From: Arthrobacter sp. B3I9
Lineage (GTDB): Bacteria > Actinomycetota > Actinomycetes > Actinomycetales > Micrococcaceae
Direction of reading: 5' to 3'
Assembly (NCBI RefSeq): GCF_030816935.1
Contig: NZ_JAUSYO010000001.1
Location: 2,294,001-2,358,000, forward strand
DNA: 64,000 nucleotides
Within the stretch, counting starts at the first letter, position 1. Each line of letters starts with the position of its first letter. A program made the translations under genes and the position numbers. Positions 61,870 through 64,000 of the stretch are shown piece by piece. The notes under the pieces were generated by a model that searched no databases, had not been told where the DNA came from, and was given only the letters and a program-made list of their open reading frames with translations.

Positions 61870-62109
61870 TCGAGCTCCTTTGTTCCAAACGTCCAAAAAC
61901 GGTGGGTCTGCACTCCATCATGCCAGCGCCGCGGGGCATTTCCGTTGTCCGGGCTCCACAAAGAAGCCGCAGCGGGCTAGTCCTGAGGAACTGTTCGAGT
62001 GACACTTTCCGCCGTCGCCGCCGGTGGCCTGCCTGGTGCGGTGACCGACGACGACGGCGGCCCGAACCGCCGTCGTACGTCTCCGCCGTCGTCCACCGGA
62101 AAGCAGGCC
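61870..62109. other. Intergenic stretch between two SDR genes
   Basis: These 240 bp hold the SDR promoter region (near 61869) and GC-rich sequence. I see no gene, tRNA or clear terminator. Confidence 0.4.
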
Positions 62110-62835
62110 CTAGTGACCCATGCCGAGGCCGCCGTCAACCGGGATGACGGCGCCGGAAATGTACGCCGCCTCCGCGCTGGCCACCCAGCGGACGACGTCC
62201 GCGACCTCGGACGCCTCGGCGAACCGGCCGGCGGGGACCTTGGACAGGTAGTCCTTCTGGGTCGCCTCGGGCAGCTCGGCCGTCATGTCCGTGTTGATGA
62301 AACCGGGCGCCACAACGTTGGCGGTGATGCCGCGGCCGCCGAGTTCGCGGGTCAGCGACCTGGCGATGCCCACGAGGCCCGCCTTGGAGGCGGAGTAGTT
62401 GATCTGGCCGGGCGCGCCGTAAAGGCCGGAAACGGAGGAGATCAGGACCACACGTCCCTTGCGCGCGCGGATCATGCCCTTGGACGCCCGCTTGATGACC
62501 CGGAAGGCGCCCGTGAGGTTGGTGTCGATCACCGAGGTGAAGTCGTCCTCGCTCATGCGCATCAGCAGGGTGTCCTTGGTGATGCCGGCGTTGGCCACCA
62601 GCACCTCGACAGGCCCGTGCGCGGCTTCAACCTCAGCGAAGGCGGCGTCCACCGAAGCCTCATCCGTCACGTCGGCCTTCACGCCGAGGATGCCCTCGGG
62701 CAGCTGGGACTCGCTACGGTAGGTGACCGCCACCTTGTCGCCGTTGGCAAGGAAGGATTCCGCGATCGCAAGGCCGATTCCGCGGTTCCCGCCGGTGATC
62801 AGGACGCTGCGGCCGGGAGTTGCTGCTTCAGACAT
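62110..62835 (-). CDS. fabG: 3-oxoacyl-[acyl-carrier-protein] reductase FabG
   Basis: This classical SDR of 241 residues has the full set: VLITGGNRGIGLAIAESF, ANAGITKDTLL, SSVSGLYG with Ser, and INYSASKAG with Tyr-x3-Lys. The C-terminus NVVAPGFINTDMTA fits FabG enzymes that reduce 3-oxoacyl-ACP with NADPH in fatty-acid synthesis. ATG 62835 lies upstream of GC-rich spacer sequence. The acyl chain length and whether CoA or ACP is used cannot be seen. Confidence 0.93.
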   Translation of the reverse strand: MSEAATPGRSVLITGGNRGIGLAIAESFLANGDKVAVTYRSESQLPEGILGVKADVTDEASVDAAFAEVEAAHGPVEVLVANAGITKDTLLMRMSEDDFTSVIDTNLTGAFRVIKRASKGMIRARKGRVVLISSVSGLYGAPGQINYSASKAGLVGIARSLTRELGGRGITANVVAPGFINTDMTAELPEATQKDYLSKVPAGRFAEASEVADVVRWVASAEAAYISGAVIPVDGGLGMGH

Positions 62836-62962
62836 AGTGGGCTCCGGAATTCTGCGGCTGGCGGCGCCGCGCTGGGGGCTGGATTTTCCTGCCTCCGATC
62901 TTAGCGCCCGGCCGGTCCACGTTTGGGCGGCTCCTCCGATGGTGCGAGAATTGAAGTAAGCC

Positions 62963-63460
62963 TTGGAGCGTGATCTGACAGCCTTGACACTCAAAAACCG
63001 ACCCGGTGAAGCGATGCCGGGGGACCCTGATGCGCTTTCCGGCGACAACGAGGTCCACAGCATCACAGACGCCGCGACGCCACACTCGGAAGAGATGCGC
63101 CAGCGGATGATCAAGTATGCCGTCGCCATGGGCATCCGTATGGTGTGCCTCATCCTGATCTTTGCGGTGGACGGCTGGTTCAAGCTTGTCCCCGCGCTCG
63201 GCGCCGTGTTCCTGCCGTGGGTTGCCGTGATCATCGCCAACGGCGGCGACAAGGCGGAGATCCACAGCGACGCCCTGCTGGACTACGTTCCGGTGGGCGA
63301 ACTGGAGGCGCCGGAGGCTGCCGCCGGAGCAGCCGGGGACGCCGGACCGGCAGCCGAGGGCACTGAAGACGCAGGCATGACATTGTTGCAGGGCGAACTG
63401 ATCGACGAAGAGGATGGACTTGCAGACGATGATGGCGACCACGGGCGGGCTGCTTCATGA
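62963..63460 (+). CDS. DUF3099-type membrane protein
   Basis: This protein of up to 165 residues has two hydrophobic segments (MIKYAVAMGIRMVCLILIFAVDGWFKLVPALGAVFLPWVAVIIANGG). An acidic and Gly/Ala-rich tail follows. The layout matches the actinobacterial DUF3099 family, role unknown. TTG 62963 is the long start; ATG 63014 gives a shorter protein and is also possible. Its 3' end overlaps the next gene by 4 nt. Confidence 0.82.
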   Translation: MERDLTALTLKNRPGEAMPGDPDALSGDNEVHSITDAATPHSEEMRQRMIKYAVAMGIRMVCLILIFAVDGWFKLVPALGAVFLPWVAVIIANGGDKAEIHSDALLDYVPVGELEAPEAAAGAAGDAGPAAEGTEDAGMTLLQGELIDEEDGLADDDGDHGRAAS

Positions 63461-63738
63461 GCCTGTTTGACCTTGCCGGGAGCGGGGGCCCGGAGGCGGG
63501 GCCGGCCGAAGCGGTGTGTTCGCGGAAGGCGTGCCGGGCGGGAGCCGAATGGCAGCTGCTCTGGAACAACCCGAAAATCCATACGCCGGAGCGGCGGAAG
63601 ATCTGGCTTGCCTGTGGCGAGCACCGCTCCTGGCTCGAGGACTACCTGCAGACCCGCGGCTTGTGGAAAGAAACCCTGGCCCTGCCCTTCGCGCATGCGC
63701 CTGTCGCGCCTGCGCCTGTCACACCTGAGGCCAGCTGA
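63457..63738 (+). CDS. Small Cys-containing conserved protein next to SURF1
   Basis: This 93-residue protein contains VCSRKACRAGAEWQLLWNNPKIHTPERRKIWLACGEHRSWLEDYLQTRGLWKE. The pattern suggests a small metal-binding fold with Cys and His ligands (CSRKAC and ACGEH). I do not recognise a function. It overlaps the DUF3099 stop and ends directly before the SURF1 start, so the three are co-translated. Confidence 0.75.
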   Translation: MSLFDLAGSGGPEAGPAEAVCSRKACRAGAEWQLLWNNPKIHTPERRKIWLACGEHRSWLEDYLQTRGLWKETLALPFAHAPVAPAPVTPEAS

Positions 63739-64000
63739 ATGTACCGCTTCCTTTTTTCCAGCAAATGGCTGGGATATCTGTTGCTGGCCGCCATTTTCGC
63801 CACAGGCTGCGTCTTCCTCGGCCGCTGGCAGATGGACCGCCGCGCCGAGACCCTGGCCGAGATCAACCGCATCACCAGCAACTACTCCGCCGCGCCGGTT
63901 CCCTTTGCCCAGGTGAAGGACCAGTTCAGCAGGCTGGACCCGCAGCGCGAGTGGACCCAGGTGGAGCTGAAGGGCAGCTACGACACCGCGGGCCAGCGCG
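63739..64000 (+). CDS. SURF1 family cytochrome oxidase assembly protein (start only)
   Basis: The first 87 residues read MYRFLFSSKWLGYLLLAAIFATGCVFLGRWQMDRRAETLAEINRI. A membrane segment precedes GRWQMDRR, the SURF1 signature that starts the periplasmic domain. SURF1 proteins help assemble heme-copper cytochrome oxidase. The gene runs out of the window. ATG 63739 follows the previous stop directly; GAGG lies upstream. Confidence 0.9.
   Translation, partial: MYRFLFSSKWLGYLLLAAIFATGCVFLGRWQMDRRAETLAEINRITSNYSAAPVPFAQVKDQFSRLDPQREWTQVELKGSYDTAGQR

Overview
The window is a GC-rich actinobacterial chromosome segment, most likely from the family Micrococcaceae (Arthrobacter/Pseudarthrobacter-like). 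The evidence is a complete Pup-proteasome locus, a naturally fused PafB-PafC regulator, a mycothiol gene (mshC), a GlgC/GlgM-type glycogen pair, a B-type L31 ribosomal protein and many TANNNT-N6-8-ATG/GTG (leaderless-type) gene starts. I see no phage, transposase or CRISPR array. Coding density is high and nearly everything is chromosomal core or near-core.

Regions. (1) 1-13.07 kb, all minus strand: HAD phosphatase, M50 site-2 protease, tRNA m1A58 methyltransferase, ARC/Mpa ATPase, Dop, Pup, PrcB, PrcA, PafA, two FKBP prolyl isomerases and PafBC. This is the pupylation-degradation machinery plus its DNA-damage regulator. (2) 13.3-20.5 kb: PAC2 protein, mshC, uppP, aldo/keto reductase, small acidic protein, DUF5703, an acyl-CoA dehydrogenase and an M20 peptidase. 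(3) 20.7-26.6 kb: tRNA-Leu(GAG), then a more accessory block with a BBE-type FAD oxidase and an RpiR regulator divergent from an MFS transporter-GAF-amidohydrolase operon. (4) 26.7-34.0 kb: YqeY, malQ, a DksA-type zinc-finger protein, an M50B-type protein, glutathionyl/mycothiol-hydroquinone reductase, beta-lactamase-fold hydrolase and FUSC protein. (5) 34.0-40.6 kb: fatty-acid block HtdX-FabG4-FadA divergent from TetR-acyl-CoA oxidase, with a palindromic operator between. (6) 40.8-43.5 kb: divergent glgM(glgA)/glgC. (7) 43.5-51.9 kb: a zinc-finger SDR, a DosR/DosS-like two-component pair with a universal stress protein, and a transglutaminase/alpha-E/permuted ATP-grasp triad. (8) 52-64 kb: YeiH, aminopeptidase N, lipoate ligase, rpmE2, TrmH, TSUP, ABC ATPase, serB, two SDRs, DUF3099, a small Cys protein and the start of SURF1.

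Four otherwise well-conserved genes (pafBC, PAC2, maoC/htdX, the GAF kinase) are each broken by a single extra base that duplicates a neighbour. The pattern looks like residual sequencing error, but I annotate them as read. The most interesting biology is the transglutaminase/alpha-E/ATP-grasp triad, a predicted peptide-tagging system that in other bacteria accompanies the proteasome-like Anbu. Here it lacks Anbu but shares a genome with a true 20S proteasome. Also notable are two SDR proteins lacking the catalytic Tyr, and paired operators at the RpiR and TetR divergent promoters.
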